This document shows, piece by piece, positions 15,957-24,045 of a stretch of DNA of 64,000 nucleotides. Source of the DNA: Acidobacteriota bacterium (GTDB lineage: Bacteria > Acidobacteriota > Terriglobia > UBA7540); assembly GCA_902812465.1 (NCBI GenBank), contig CADDZE010000010.1:1-64000 (forward strand), written 5' to 3'. The translations under genes were made by a program, and so were the position numbers. Numbering within the stretch: position 1 is the stretch's first letter; each line of letters opens with the position of its first letter. The notes under the pieces were generated by a model. That model made no database searches. It was not told the DNA's origin and worked only from the letters and a program-made list of their open reading frames with translations.

Positions 15957-18818
15957 TTATTGGGTGGGCAGCAGGGACTGCTCGAAGGAGAGCGCGTTGA
16001 CGTCCGTGAAGCGGGGCGTCCCCGGCGGCAGCGTCGTAATGCTCAGGAAGTCGGTATCAAAGGCGTATCCTCGGTTGGGAGGACCATACACCGTGGTGCA
16101 ACATTTGTAGACGCCCGTGGCTTGCCGCGAGAAATAGAAGCTCACCAGCGAGCCGCGGTAGCTCAAGGCGACCCCGCCCCAGTTCTCGAGGTATCGGAGA
16201 AAGTTGTGGACGCCGCCATCGGTGCCAAAATCCTGCCCGCCTGAATAGGGAGGATTGGTGATGTAACTGGGCCAAGGAAAGGAGACGTTCTTGCCGCCGA
16301 TAATGGCCGTCCGGTAGGAAGACGCGGTGGCGGCCCGGCCGCTGGGACTCAGGGGGCTGGAGAAGCTGTTGCTGTCATTCCAGTTGTTGGAGAGCAGCGT
16401 TACCGCGTCGGCGATGACCGAGGCAGGCACGTGGCACTTGCCGGCGGCCACATTGTCATTGAAGACGCCCAGGCCCTGGGTGTTGTCGGCATTGTAGTCG
16501 CCCCAGATGTAGATGGGGTTCTCCGCGGCCACGGTGAATCCGCCGTATCCTGCGCCCAAGGTGCAGTTCGACGCGGCTTCGGGCGGCAGCAAGCCGAGAC
16601 GGGCGTCCATCAGCCTCAGGGCCCGGCGGAAGAAGATGACAGGATTCTTTTGCGCTATCGCAGGCCTGACGCTCGACTGCGGCGTGGCGGCGGTATTCAG
16701 CGGCGCGACAGCCCCGCTGGGCGGCAGTGGGTTGGCCCCGTAAGTATAAAAGGTGGGCGTATAGCCAGAAGGTTTGGGGACCGGCTGGTCGACGTCCTCG
16801 GCATTCTCCTGCACCCCGTCCGGCATGCCGCTTGACGACGAGGAGTTCACAATATCCTCATTCCCGTACTCTCCCGTTTCCGGACAACCCGAGAACTTGG
16901 GATAGGCGGCGGTGCAGGGCGACTGCGGCCCCCCGCCCATGTGATTGCCGCGCCGGTCGGAGAAGTAGACGATGTAGCCGCCGGAGGCCGATTCGGGGAT
17001 CTGCGTTCCGCTGCAAGGTGAGATCCCGGCATCACAGTTGAACCACTTCCGCATGTTGCCCACATCGAGCTCGATGATGTTCATGACCCCATTGAGAGTG
17101 ATCGTGTTGGGGCTGATCTGGCCAGGATTGCCCGCCGCGAGGTCGCGGAATTGCCCCTCGCGCGAGTCGTACAGGCTGATGGGAATATAGTCGCCCGGAG
17201 TATAGACCGGGGGCGGTCCTGCCAGCAGGACGGTGGTCGTGTGTGACACGTTGTCCACCTTCTCCAGATGCAGGATGGGATAGAAGGTCTTGCCTCCCGT
17301 GGTGCAGGATGAGCCGGCGGTTCCTGTAATGCCCTGGTTGAGGATCTCGGTGGTGACGGGCTTCCATAGCGGGGAATTCACCGGGTCGTTGGAGGTGTTC
17401 ATGTCGATCTCGATGTAACCACCGATCTCCGGCGTGCCGGCCGGGTTGGTGAAGTCCGCCAGGTCGGTGCCCGAGCTCGGGGTGACGCCGAGGGGAGGGT
17501 GGCAGGGGTCGACGACGTAGCCAAAGGCGTTCGGCTTGCCCACTCCCCAGGGCGAAGCCAGTGTGGAATTCAGCACCGGATGAACGGCATCGTTGGGAGC
17601 GTAGCTGGAATCGATGCCCAGCGGCACGATGGCGTTGCTCCCGGTGTTGGGCAGCAGGCTGGGATCGTCGGAGAGCAGGATGCGCAGGCTGGCCTTATTA
17701 AAGAAGCGCTCCTGCGAAACGAGTGCGGAGTCCCCCGGCAGGGCGCGGCGGATGATTTCGATGGGCGAACTGCCGCTGGGGCCAACCGTCAGGTCCATCT
17801 CGAGTTGCTTGACGGTGCCGTTACCTGTGTTGACCCCGTCATAGTTGCCGGCTTTCAGGTTATTGTTGTACGCGGTGGTCGATATGGTGGAGACCCAGTT
17901 GGGTGTCGGTGTGGAACCCACGCCGCCCTGTACGCTGCCCTCGGTCTGGGCGAGGGCGCGGCAGGTGGTTGAGGGTGGAGGCGGCGGCCAGCCCGCGCAG
18001 CCGCCCGCCGTGGTGATTACCTCCACGGTGCCGTTGTAGTTGCCATAACCCCGCGCGCCTCCCAGCGGGTACCCGTTCGACAGTTGGGTGCGAACGATGT
18101 CCCCGTAAGCGGATACCTTGTCACTCATCGCCAGCGTATTGCCGCTGCCTTCCGCCAAGAACAAATTGCCATTGGTGTGAACGCGCCCGCCGAAGCTGAA
18201 GTTGGGCCCCGCGAAGAAGGAGAGGTCCGTGTCGGAAAAGATGCCGAATTCAAACACTGGCACGGCTACGGCCTGGACCTGTCGCGTGAGCTTAACCTCC
18301 GTGTTGTTTGGGCCGTCGGCGACCACCGTCAGCACGATCGGGGTGATGACGCCCTGCAGTCCTGCTAAAGGTCCGGAGCCACCGATCGTGCCGCTGGTGG
18401 ATTGCAGGCTCCCGCTCGGAAAGGAGACGGTGTAGCCGCCACTCGGATAGGTGACGTTGGGAATCACGGGTTCGTTGGCCGGGCCGCCCACGGCCAGAAT
18501 CTGCGCCTGGCTCGGCGAGGCGTTGTTGGCGAACAGACTGGCGATGTCAGCGCTCATCTTCTCAAGGCCCGCTTCGGCTCCATAGAAAGCTACTGTATTA
18601 TCGCGGTTACTGATGGCGATTTTTTGCTCGCCCGTCACCAGAAAGTAGAATCCCAGTATCATCAGCGAGAGAATCAGCATCAGCCCCAGAACCACGATAA
18701 GGGCGATACCGCTCTCCTTTCTCTGGCCGAGACGGGTAAACGGTAGGCCGCAACCCCTGGCTGGCCGGGTGCCTTCAGGGCCCGGGGTGACGCTCTTGCT
18801 GGCAAACGTTCTGGACAT
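15957..18818 (-). CDS. pilX: Very long PilX-like minor pilin / pilus-assembly protein
   Basis: 953 aa. The ATG at 18818 is preferred because GGGGAGG lies 12 nt upstream; a TTG at 18830 directly abuts that site. A positively charged leader is followed by a single hydrophobic segment (about residues 37-62, GIALIVVLGLMLILSLMILG) and then GEQKIAISNRDNTVAFYGAEAGLE, the PilX N-terminal domain pattern. Gly-Ile could be the prepilin-peptidase site, but the Glu5 of typical pilins is missing, as in other PilX proteins. The remaining ~880 residues are a Gly/Pro/Ser/Thr-rich extracellular region unlike the ~150-250 aa usual for PilX. It is the last gene of the fimT-pilV-pilW-pilX operon. Confidence 0.75.
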   Translation of the reverse strand: MSRTFASKSVTPGPEGTRPARGCGLPFTRLGQRKESGIALIVVLGLMLILSLMILGFYFLVTGEQKIAISNRDNTVAFYGAEAGLEKMSADIASLFANNASPSQAQILAVGGPANEPVIPNVTYPSGGYTVSFPSGSLQSTSGTIGGSGPLAGLQGVITPIVLTVVADGPNNTEVKLTRQVQAVAVPVFEFGIFSDTDLSFFAGPNFSFGGRVHTNGNLFLAEGSGNTLAMSDKVSAYGDIVRTQLSNGYPLGGARGYGNYNGTVEVITTAGGCAGWPPPPPSTTCRALAQTEGSVQGGVGSTPTPNWVSTISTTAYNNNLKAGNYDGVNTGNGTVKQLEMDLTVGPSGSSPIEIIRRALPGDSALVSQERFFNKASLRILLSDDPSLLPNTGSNAIVPLGIDSSYAPNDAVHPVLNSTLASPWGVGKPNAFGYVVDPCHPPLGVTPSSGTDLADFTNPAGTPEIGGYIEIDMNTSNDPVNSPLWKPVTTEILNQGITGTAGSSCTTGGKTFYPILHLEKVDNVSHTTTVLLAGPPPVYTPGDYIPISLYDSREGQFRDLAAGNPGQISPNTITLNGVMNIIELDVGNMRKWFNCDAGISPCSGTQIPESASGGYIVYFSDRRGNHMGGGPQSPCTAAYPKFSGCPETGEYGNEDIVNSSSSSGMPDGVQENAEDVDQPVPKPSGYTPTFYTYGANPLPPSGAVAPLNTAATPQSSVRPAIAQKNPVIFFRRALRLMDARLGLLPPEAASNCTLGAGYGGFTVAAENPIYIWGDYNADNTQGLGVFNDNVAAGKCHVPASVIADAVTLLSNNWNDSNSFSSPLSPSGRAATASSYRTAIIGGKNVSFPWPSYITNPPYSGGQDFGTDGGVHNFLRYLENWGGVALSYRGSLVSFYFSRQATGVYKCCTTVYGPPNRGYAFDTDFLSITTLPPGTPRFTDVNALSFEQSLLPTQ

Positions 18819-18837
18819 ACTTTCTTTCAACCTCCCC

Positions 18838-20019
18838 TCAGTACCTGTTCCGGTAGGCCAGGTCGCGAATGGTGACGCCGGTCACGATCTGGTTGACGTA
18901 GTAACGCTTGGCGTTGGTGGAGAGCGGCGCCGAAGCCGCCGCCACCTGCAGGTTCACCTTCCGAATTTCGTTGGGTGAATGAGAGCAGACGGGCAGCAGC
19001 CCGTTGATGATGTCGGAAACACCGTTCAGCGTCCCCTCAAACAAATCGTAGGTGAAGTAGAGCTTGTTGATGCCGGTGGCCACCGGATTGGGCGGAGCGG
19101 CGTCGATGGCCTGCATCAAGCGCGGGCCGGAGGGGAGCGAGTTATCCAAGTAGTAGCTGATCATCAGCACCTTATAGGCGACGGTGGGCGGGAAGGTCGT
19201 CGAGAAAGGAGGCGTGGCGAGGTTCCACAAGGTGCCACTGGCAGCGGCCGGCTGATTGATCCGCAGCGGATCGTAGCCCCCGGTATCCACATCGAACTGG
19301 ATGGTGTTGTTGGAGGGGTTGTAGTTGGTGACCACGCCGAGGGCGGTGCCTTGAGAATTGCTGAACATCATCAAGTCGCCTTTATTCAACTGGCTGACCA
19401 CCGTTCCATTGAGGGAAAAGGTGGCTGGCGAGGTCCCCAGATTCACGCTGAAGCCGGCGGGCATGGGCGGATTGGCGGTGTTGATTGTGGCGATCCAACC
19501 CGCGCAGGACGACGGCGAGCAACCCACGGGGTCGCCGGTAATGCTGCTGAAGGTCAGCGGGGCAGGCTCGGCAGGGCTGGGCATGAACGTCGAGTCCACG
19601 GTCAAGAGGGTGATCGCATCCGTGGGGGGCGTTCCCGGGATCACCACTGGTCCCAGGCCGGGCCCGGGGGTGATGGCGGAGTACACTCCGGTACACGTCG
19701 GAAACGTCTGAGCGAGACTGTTCGGCGGGCGAAACACACCCACCGACCCCGCTCCGCTGGGGAGGGGAATGCCGCCCAGGGGAATGCCCGAGCTAGCGCG
19801 GGTGAGATCGCGCGCAATCAGGTCCACGCCCGCGCGCAGATTCTGGTTCATGTCGGCGATGTTGGCGGCCGACTGGCTGACGGTGAAAAGCTGGCCCAGA
19901 AGCACAAAGACCGCCCCCAGAAGGATCAGCGATGCCGCCATGGCCACCATCAGCTCGACCAGGCTGAACCCGCTACTGGCAGGCCGCGCTCGGCGCGCCT
20001 TAGATGTAGGAGGATACAT
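18838..20019 (-). CDS. pilW: PilW-like minor pilin
   Basis: 393 aa. Class III signal with cleavage expected after Gly17 (SSG|FSLVELMVAMAASLIL), including the invariant Glu5 of the mature pilin. A long amphipathic helix follows (NLRAGVDLIARDLTRAS), then a large beta-rich C-terminal region. Position between pilV and pilX and a size above 300 aa fit PilW, which primes type IV pilus assembly with FimT, PilV and PilX. Its 5' end overlaps pilV by 20 nt, so translation is coupled. Confidence 0.8.
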   Translation of the reverse strand: MYPPTSKARRARPASSGFSLVELMVAMAASLILLGAVFVLLGQLFTVSQSAANIADMNQNLRAGVDLIARDLTRASSGIPLGGIPLPSGAGSVGVFRPPNSLAQTFPTCTGVYSAITPGPGLGPVVIPGTPPTDAITLLTVDSTFMPSPAEPAPLTFSSITGDPVGCSPSSCAGWIATINTANPPMPAGFSVNLGTSPATFSLNGTVVSQLNKGDLMMFSNSQGTALGVVTNYNPSNNTIQFDVDTGGYDPLRINQPAAASGTLWNLATPPFSTTFPPTVAYKVLMISYYLDNSLPSGPRLMQAIDAAPPNPVATGINKLYFTYDLFEGTLNGVSDIINGLLPVCSHSPNEIRKVNLQVAAASAPLSTNAKRYYVNQIVTGVTIRDLAYRNRY

Positions 20020-20599
20020 AGGTGCTCACCTGTACTTGCCGGGTCAAGCCGGCCGGGGTTGTGTATTTCACGGTGACGGTTACTTGCTTGAGGGTCGAAC
20101 TCAGGTCCGTAATGACGATTTGGCGCTGGTAATTGGTCAGCGGCACCGTGACGTCGTCGGCCGTGCCCAGGATGCCATCCGGCCCGGGCAGGGTGATTGA
20201 ATCGAGGCCCGCCGCCGCGTCGTCTGCCGTGCCGATGATCCCATCGACGCCCGCCAAGTAGAGCGGCTGCCAGCCATTGACGAAGATGCCGGAGCTGCCG
20301 GTGGCAATATTATCGATTTGGGAGAAGCTGATGGCCTGCGTGTTGCGCCCGGTCAGCACGCTTTCGAGCGCCTCGCGGGCTTTCTGGCGGGCGATGGTAT
20401 CCTCTTGGGCGGTGCCGACGGTGGCGAGTCCGGCCATGAATCCATAGGCCACAGCGAGGAGTCCAATGGTCATGATGAGGCCGGCCACCATGACCTCCAC
20501 CAGCGTGAAACCAGCGTCGCTGCTCGGCCTACCGGGGTCCGTCCGGCTCGCGGCGGGCAGCGTCCCGCCCCCCGGCCAAGGGCCTTTTGTTGGCTTCAT
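20000..20599 (-). CDS. pilV: PilV-like minor pilin
   Basis: 199 aa with GGGAGG just upstream of the ATG. Prepilin motif G30|FTLVEVMVAGLIMTIGLLA. The C-terminal region carries two copies of DG-I-x-GTADD (residues 119-127 and 141-149), acidic turns that could bind calcium. Order and size fit PilV in a minor pilin operon; the assignment rests on synteny plus the prepilin motif. Confidence 0.75.
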   Translation of the reverse strand: MKPTKGPWPGGGTLPAASRTDPGRPSSDAGFTLVEVMVAGLIMTIGLLAVAYGFMAGLATVGTAQEDTIARQKAREALESVLTGRNTQAISFSQIDNIATGSSGIFVNGWQPLYLAGVDGIIGTADDAAAGLDSITLPGPDGILGTADDVTVPLTNYQRQIVITDLSSTLKQVTVTVKYTTPAGLTRQVQVSTYVSSYI

Positions 20600-20608
20600 A
20601 GCGCCTCC

Positions 20609-21322
20609 CTAATTCCAGACCGTCCCGTTGTACCGGTACCCCTTGATGCGTCCCGTCGCCCCCATGATGGTCACGGCGCGCGCCGTCGCTGGGCTTTGCC
20701 CGGAAATGCCCAGGAAGACAGTGCCGTTGATGGTGAGCATCGTCGAGGGGTTCAGCATGGTGCCGTCACTTTGAAAGGTCACCATGCAGGGCATGGCTGT
20801 GCACATCGTTACAGGGCGCGAGTTGCCCAACCCATCGGGCGTGTCCGGCACACCGGGAGTTACCATATAGGAGACAGTGTTCGGTAAAAACAGGTCGGCG
20901 ATCGGGTTCAGCGGGCAGGACCCCGAGCACGGCGCGGGGCAGGCCGGATCGCCGCAAATAGGCTGCTGCTGCACCAGGATCTCGTTCGTGCCTCTGAATG
21001 TCACCAGAAAGGCTCGCCGCTGGTCGACCGAGCTCATCCGCGCCTGGCGAAGGGCTGTGACCATCATCTGCAGGGCTGAATCGGCGCGCAGGGTGGGCAT
21101 GTAACTGCTGATGGCCATGGTCGCCATTCCAATGATGAGGCCGATCACGGCCACGACGATCATCAGCTCGATGGCTGAGAAACCGGTTCCCCGGTCTGAA
21201 GAAGCACTTCGCATGAGCTTGCAGGACCGTCCGCACCCTGAGGAAGGTGTGGGTGCGGGGCGGACCACCCCCTTTCTACGTTCGGCAGAATGCCAGCGGA
21301 TCTTGAGCGCTGGCTGGAGCAT
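20609..21322 (-). CDS. fimT: FimT/GspH-like minor pseudopilin
   Basis: 237 aa if the ATG at 21322 is used (AGGTGAG upstream); an ATG at 21214 would give an 11-residue leader, more usual for prepilins. Motif G47|FSAIELMIVVAVIGLIIG has the invariant Glu5, and the GspH/FimT-type helix LQMMVTALRQARMSSVDQ follows. It is the first gene of the operon and probably serves as an initiating or DNA-binding minor pilin, as FimT does in competence pili. That role is inferred from the family. Confidence 0.75.
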   Translation of the reverse strand: MLQPALKIRWHSAERRKGVVRPAPTPSSGCGRSCKLMRSASSDRGTGFSAIELMIVVAVIGLIIGMATMAISSYMPTLRADSALQMMVTALRQARMSSVDQRRAFLVTFRGTNEILVQQQPICGDPACPAPCSGSCPLNPIADLFLPNTVSYMVTPGVPDTPDGLGNSRPVTMCTAMPCMVTFQSDGTMLNPSTMLTINGTVFLGISGQSPATARAVTIMGATGRIKGYRYNGTVWN

Positions 21323-21403
21323 TGCTCACCTGCCTTCTGGCTGCACCCGGGGAGCACGCACTTCGGGGTTGGGCTGGGTTCCCCGTAACGGGTCCCCTGG
21401 CTG

Positions 21404-21432
21404 TTTATATACTACGTAAGATAATTATACAA
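21404..21432 (-). promoter_or_regulatory. Promoter of the minor-pilin operon
   Basis: On the minus strand TTGTAT (21432-21427), 17-nt spacer, TATAAA (21409-21404), within an AT-rich patch unlike the surrounding DNA. It predicts a leader of about 75 nt before fimT. Confidence 0.5.
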
Positions 21433-21555
21433 TTAATATCTGAGATTCGTCTTTGGACATTGGTAGCCTGTCGCATTTGTGGACGATGTAGTGCGCCTGG
21501 TCGGGTGCCAATGCGGCAGAGAAATCCTACCGGCGTGATGAGGAACAAATGTTGA

Positions 21556-21600
21556 TTTGACCAAACGAACCGGATATGTTGTTGAAAAATCAAGGCCGGG
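21556..21600 (+). repeat. Dispersed repeat, copy B
   Basis: TTTGACCAAACGAACCGG, then ATATGTTGTTGAAAA, then a downstream CAAGGCCGGG. Identical to copy A over the first 33 nt except one base. It points toward the TPR gene at 21747 and lies about 78 nt upstream of that gene's -35. Confidence 0.8.
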
Positions 21601-21677
21601 GTTTGAAATCCGTGGTGTCTCACCACACTCAGCTCCGATCCTCGCCGTCCCGGCAAAACGCCAACCAGCTCCATCTT

Positions 21678-21706
21678 TTGACACGTCCCACCGCCTGTGG
21701 GATACT
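21678..21706 (+). promoter_or_regulatory. Promoter of TPR gene at 21747
   Basis: TTGACA (21678-21683), 17-nt spacer, GATACT (21701-21706). Consensus -35 and four of six -10 bases. Its position inside the upstream open frame supports the ATG at 21747 as the true start. Confidence 0.6.
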
Positions 21707-21746
21707 GAGCGTGAAGAAACGGAGCGACAGAAAGGTCGGTGTCAGC

Positions 21747-23840
21747 ATGGGCGGAAGGATGGGGGCTGTAGCATTCAGCCTTTTTTTATTCGCCGGTGGG
21801 GGCTTCAGCCAGAGCAGTGCACCGCCGAAGCAAGTGACCGCCCCAGCTCAAGCCGCGCCTGGGAGCGCGCTTGCGCAGCAGCCTGACCACGCTGCGGCCT
21901 ACTATCACTTCATGCTCGCCCGGCGTTATCAGGAGCTGGCGGCGGGCTACAACCGGAGCGACTACGCCGACCGCGCCGTCTCCGAGTACGAGAAGGCTAT
22001 CCAGGCTGACCCGGAATCGCTCTTCCTGCGCGTGAACCTGGCTCAACTCTACTGGCGCATGGGTCGCATCGCCGACGCGGTGCGGGAAGCCGAAGGTGTA
22101 CTGAAGGCCAACCCTGACCAGGAAGATGCGCACCGCTTGCTGGCCAACCTTTACCTTCAGAACCTGGGCAACGGTCAAGGGCCGAAGGTGGCCAAGCAAA
22201 GCCTGGAGAAAGCCATCGAGCACTTTGAAGCCCTCACCCGCCTCGAGCCAAATCAAATCGATTCCTATGTGGTCCTGGGGCGCCTCTATCAGCTGAATAA
22301 CCAACGGACCAAGGCCGAGGAGGTTTTGAAGAAGGCGGTCGAGGCGGACCCCACCTCCCGGAATGCCATCAACGGTCTGGCGAAGCTCTACTTTGACCAA
22401 GGCCAGTACAGCGAGGTCGTGGATCTGCTGAAGCGCATTCCGGATGGGGAGAACGAACCGGGGACGCTAGCCATGCTCGGGCTGGCCTACGCTCAGTCGC
22501 ATCACCTGGTCGAAGCCTTAGATGCCTATCAGAAGGCGCTGGCGCAGGAGCCGGACAACGAGGAGGTGAGGCGCTATTACGCCGAGGCGCTCCTCGAGAG
22601 CGGTAAGACCGCCCAGGCGCGAGCCGAGTTGCAGAAGCTCCTTCAGGCGGACCCCCAGGACGGCTCCACCTACCTGCGCCTGGCTCAGCTTGACCGCCAG
22701 GAAGGGCACTTCGACCAGGCGCGCAAGGAATTGGATCGGGCCAAGGCTCTCCTGCCGGATGATATCGAGGTTCCGTATCAGGAGGTGCTGCTGGAGGAAG
22801 CCCTGGGGAACGAGGACAAGGCGGTCAGCATCCTGCAGGAGCTGTTGAAACAGTCCGAAAAGCCGGAGGGGAAGTACACCGTGGCGGAAGCGCGAGACCG
22901 CGCCATCTTCCTCGAACGCCTGGGGCTGATCTATCGTAATCAGGAGAAATACGATCAGGCCCTGGATGCTTTCCGTCAGATCGTTGCGCTGGGGCAGAAC
23001 CAGGAGCCCCAAGGCGAGGCCTTGATCATCGATACCTTGCGCCTCAGCCATCAGCCGCAGAAAGCGCTGGAAGAGGCGAACGCCGCCCTCGAGAAGTACC
23101 CGAAGGACCGCTCCTTGAAACTGCTGCGGGCTTCCCTCCTGGGCCAGCAGGGCAAGGTGGATCAGGCCGTGCAGTCCCTCGAACGTGAGCTTAAAGGCGG
23201 CCCGCAGGACCGCGACGTGTACGTGGCGATCGCCCAGATCTACTCCGACGCGAAGCGCTACAAGGACGCCGAAGCCGTGTTGCAGAAGGCGCTCGCCGCA
23301 GATCCCAAGGTGGAAGACCAGGAATTCGCTATCTTCCTCCTGGGTTCGGTCTACGAGCGGCAGAAGAAATACGACGAGGCGGAAGAGCAGTTCAAGAAGG
23401 TTCTGGCGCAGGATCCCCTGAATGCTGCCGCGGCCAACTACCTGGGATACTTGCTCGCCGACCGCGGCATTCGCCTCGAGGAGTCGGTAAAATATATTCA
23501 GAGGGCGCTGCAGATCGAACCCAACAACGGCGCTTACCTCGATAGTCTTGGCTGGGCCTACTACAAGATGAAGCGCTACGACCTGGCGCAGCCGCCGCTG
23601 GAGAAAGCCGCGCGCCTGATGCGGACCGATCCCACCATCCTCGAGCACCTCGGCAAGCTCTACCTGGCCCAGGGTAAAACTCAGGAGGCGGAAGAGCAGT
23701 GGGAGCGCGCGCTCAAGGTTTGGCCCAACGCGGTGGGGAGCGATTTCGATGCCGAAGAGGCCGCGCGGCTGCAAAAGCAGCTCGATGAGTTGAAGCTTCG
23801 CCTGGCGCGGCAGAAGGCTGGCAACGAGAGCCGCGAATAA
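21747..23840 (+). CDS. Secreted TPR repeat protein
   Basis: 697 aa. The start at 21747 is supported by the promoter upstream and a clean signal peptide (VAFSLFLFAGGGFSQS). The mature protein is a TPR superhelix of about sixteen units with linkers (for example AAYYHFMLARRYQELAAGY, YLDSLGWAYYKMKRYDLA). The last block (DSLGWAYYKMKRYD..., LEHLGKLYLAQGKTQEAEEQWERAL) is the pattern frequent in outer-membrane-associated TPR proteins. No catalytic domain is seen. It is monocistronic by spacing. The partner is unknown; it is the third long TPR protein in the window. Confidence 0.82.
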   Translation: MGGRMGAVAFSLFLFAGGGFSQSSAPPKQVTAPAQAAPGSALAQQPDHAAAYYHFMLARRYQELAAGYNRSDYADRAVSEYEKAIQADPESLFLRVNLAQLYWRMGRIADAVREAEGVLKANPDQEDAHRLLANLYLQNLGNGQGPKVAKQSLEKAIEHFEALTRLEPNQIDSYVVLGRLYQLNNQRTKAEEVLKKAVEADPTSRNAINGLAKLYFDQGQYSEVVDLLKRIPDGENEPGTLAMLGLAYAQSHHLVEALDAYQKALAQEPDNEEVRRYYAEALLESGKTAQARAELQKLLQADPQDGSTYLRLAQLDRQEGHFDQARKELDRAKALLPDDIEVPYQEVLLEEALGNEDKAVSILQELLKQSEKPEGKYTVAEARDRAIFLERLGLIYRNQEKYDQALDAFRQIVALGQNQEPQGEALIIDTLRLSHQPQKALEEANAALEKYPKDRSLKLLRASLLGQQGKVDQAVQSLERELKGGPQDRDVYVAIAQIYSDAKRYKDAEAVLQKALAADPKVEDQEFAIFLLGSVYERQKKYDEAEEQFKKVLAQDPLNAAAANYLGYLLADRGIRLEESVKYIQRALQIEPNNGAYLDSLGWAYYKMKRYDLAQPPLEKAARLMRTDPTILEHLGKLYLAQGKTQEAEEQWERALKVWPNAVGSDFDAEEAARLQKQLDELKLRLARQKAGNESRE

Positions 23841-23955
23841 TTAGCAATAGATCCGCCGGCTCATGGACTCCTGGAGCCCTTGGAGACATGCCGTGTGGGC
23901 TGGGCGTTCGTGATCTACAGGCGCTCTTCGGACACCTCCTCTTACCTTAACCCGC

Positions 23956-23985
23956 TTTCCAGCCAGTTTTGTTCTCCTTTAGAAT
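23956..23985 (+). promoter_or_regulatory. Possible promoter of the xylB-DUF4380 unit
   Basis: TTTCCA (23956-23961), 18-nt spacer, TAGAAT (23980-23985). It ends 12 nt before an in-frame GTG (23998) and 60 nt before the preferred ATG (24046). Confidence 0.35.
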
Positions 23986-24045
23986 GGCGTTCTTTGTGTG
24001 ACGGCGACGCTGGGGCTGTTCAGCCTGCCGCGTTCCTGTCCGGCC

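Larger units (their letters stand above)
21323..21746. other. Divergent intergenic region, 424 nt
   Basis: No gene is supported. It contains the minus-strand pilin promoter, an AT-rich patch (about 21405-21445), repeat copy B (21556-21600) and the plus-strand promoter of the downstream TPR gene. The open frame that extends the TPR gene back to 21576 runs through repeat and promoter and is not believed. Confidence 0.6.

Noticed and set aside
21576-21746. N-terminal extension of the second large TPR gene
   Set aside because: It contains repeat copy B and a TTGACA-N17-GATACT promoter.
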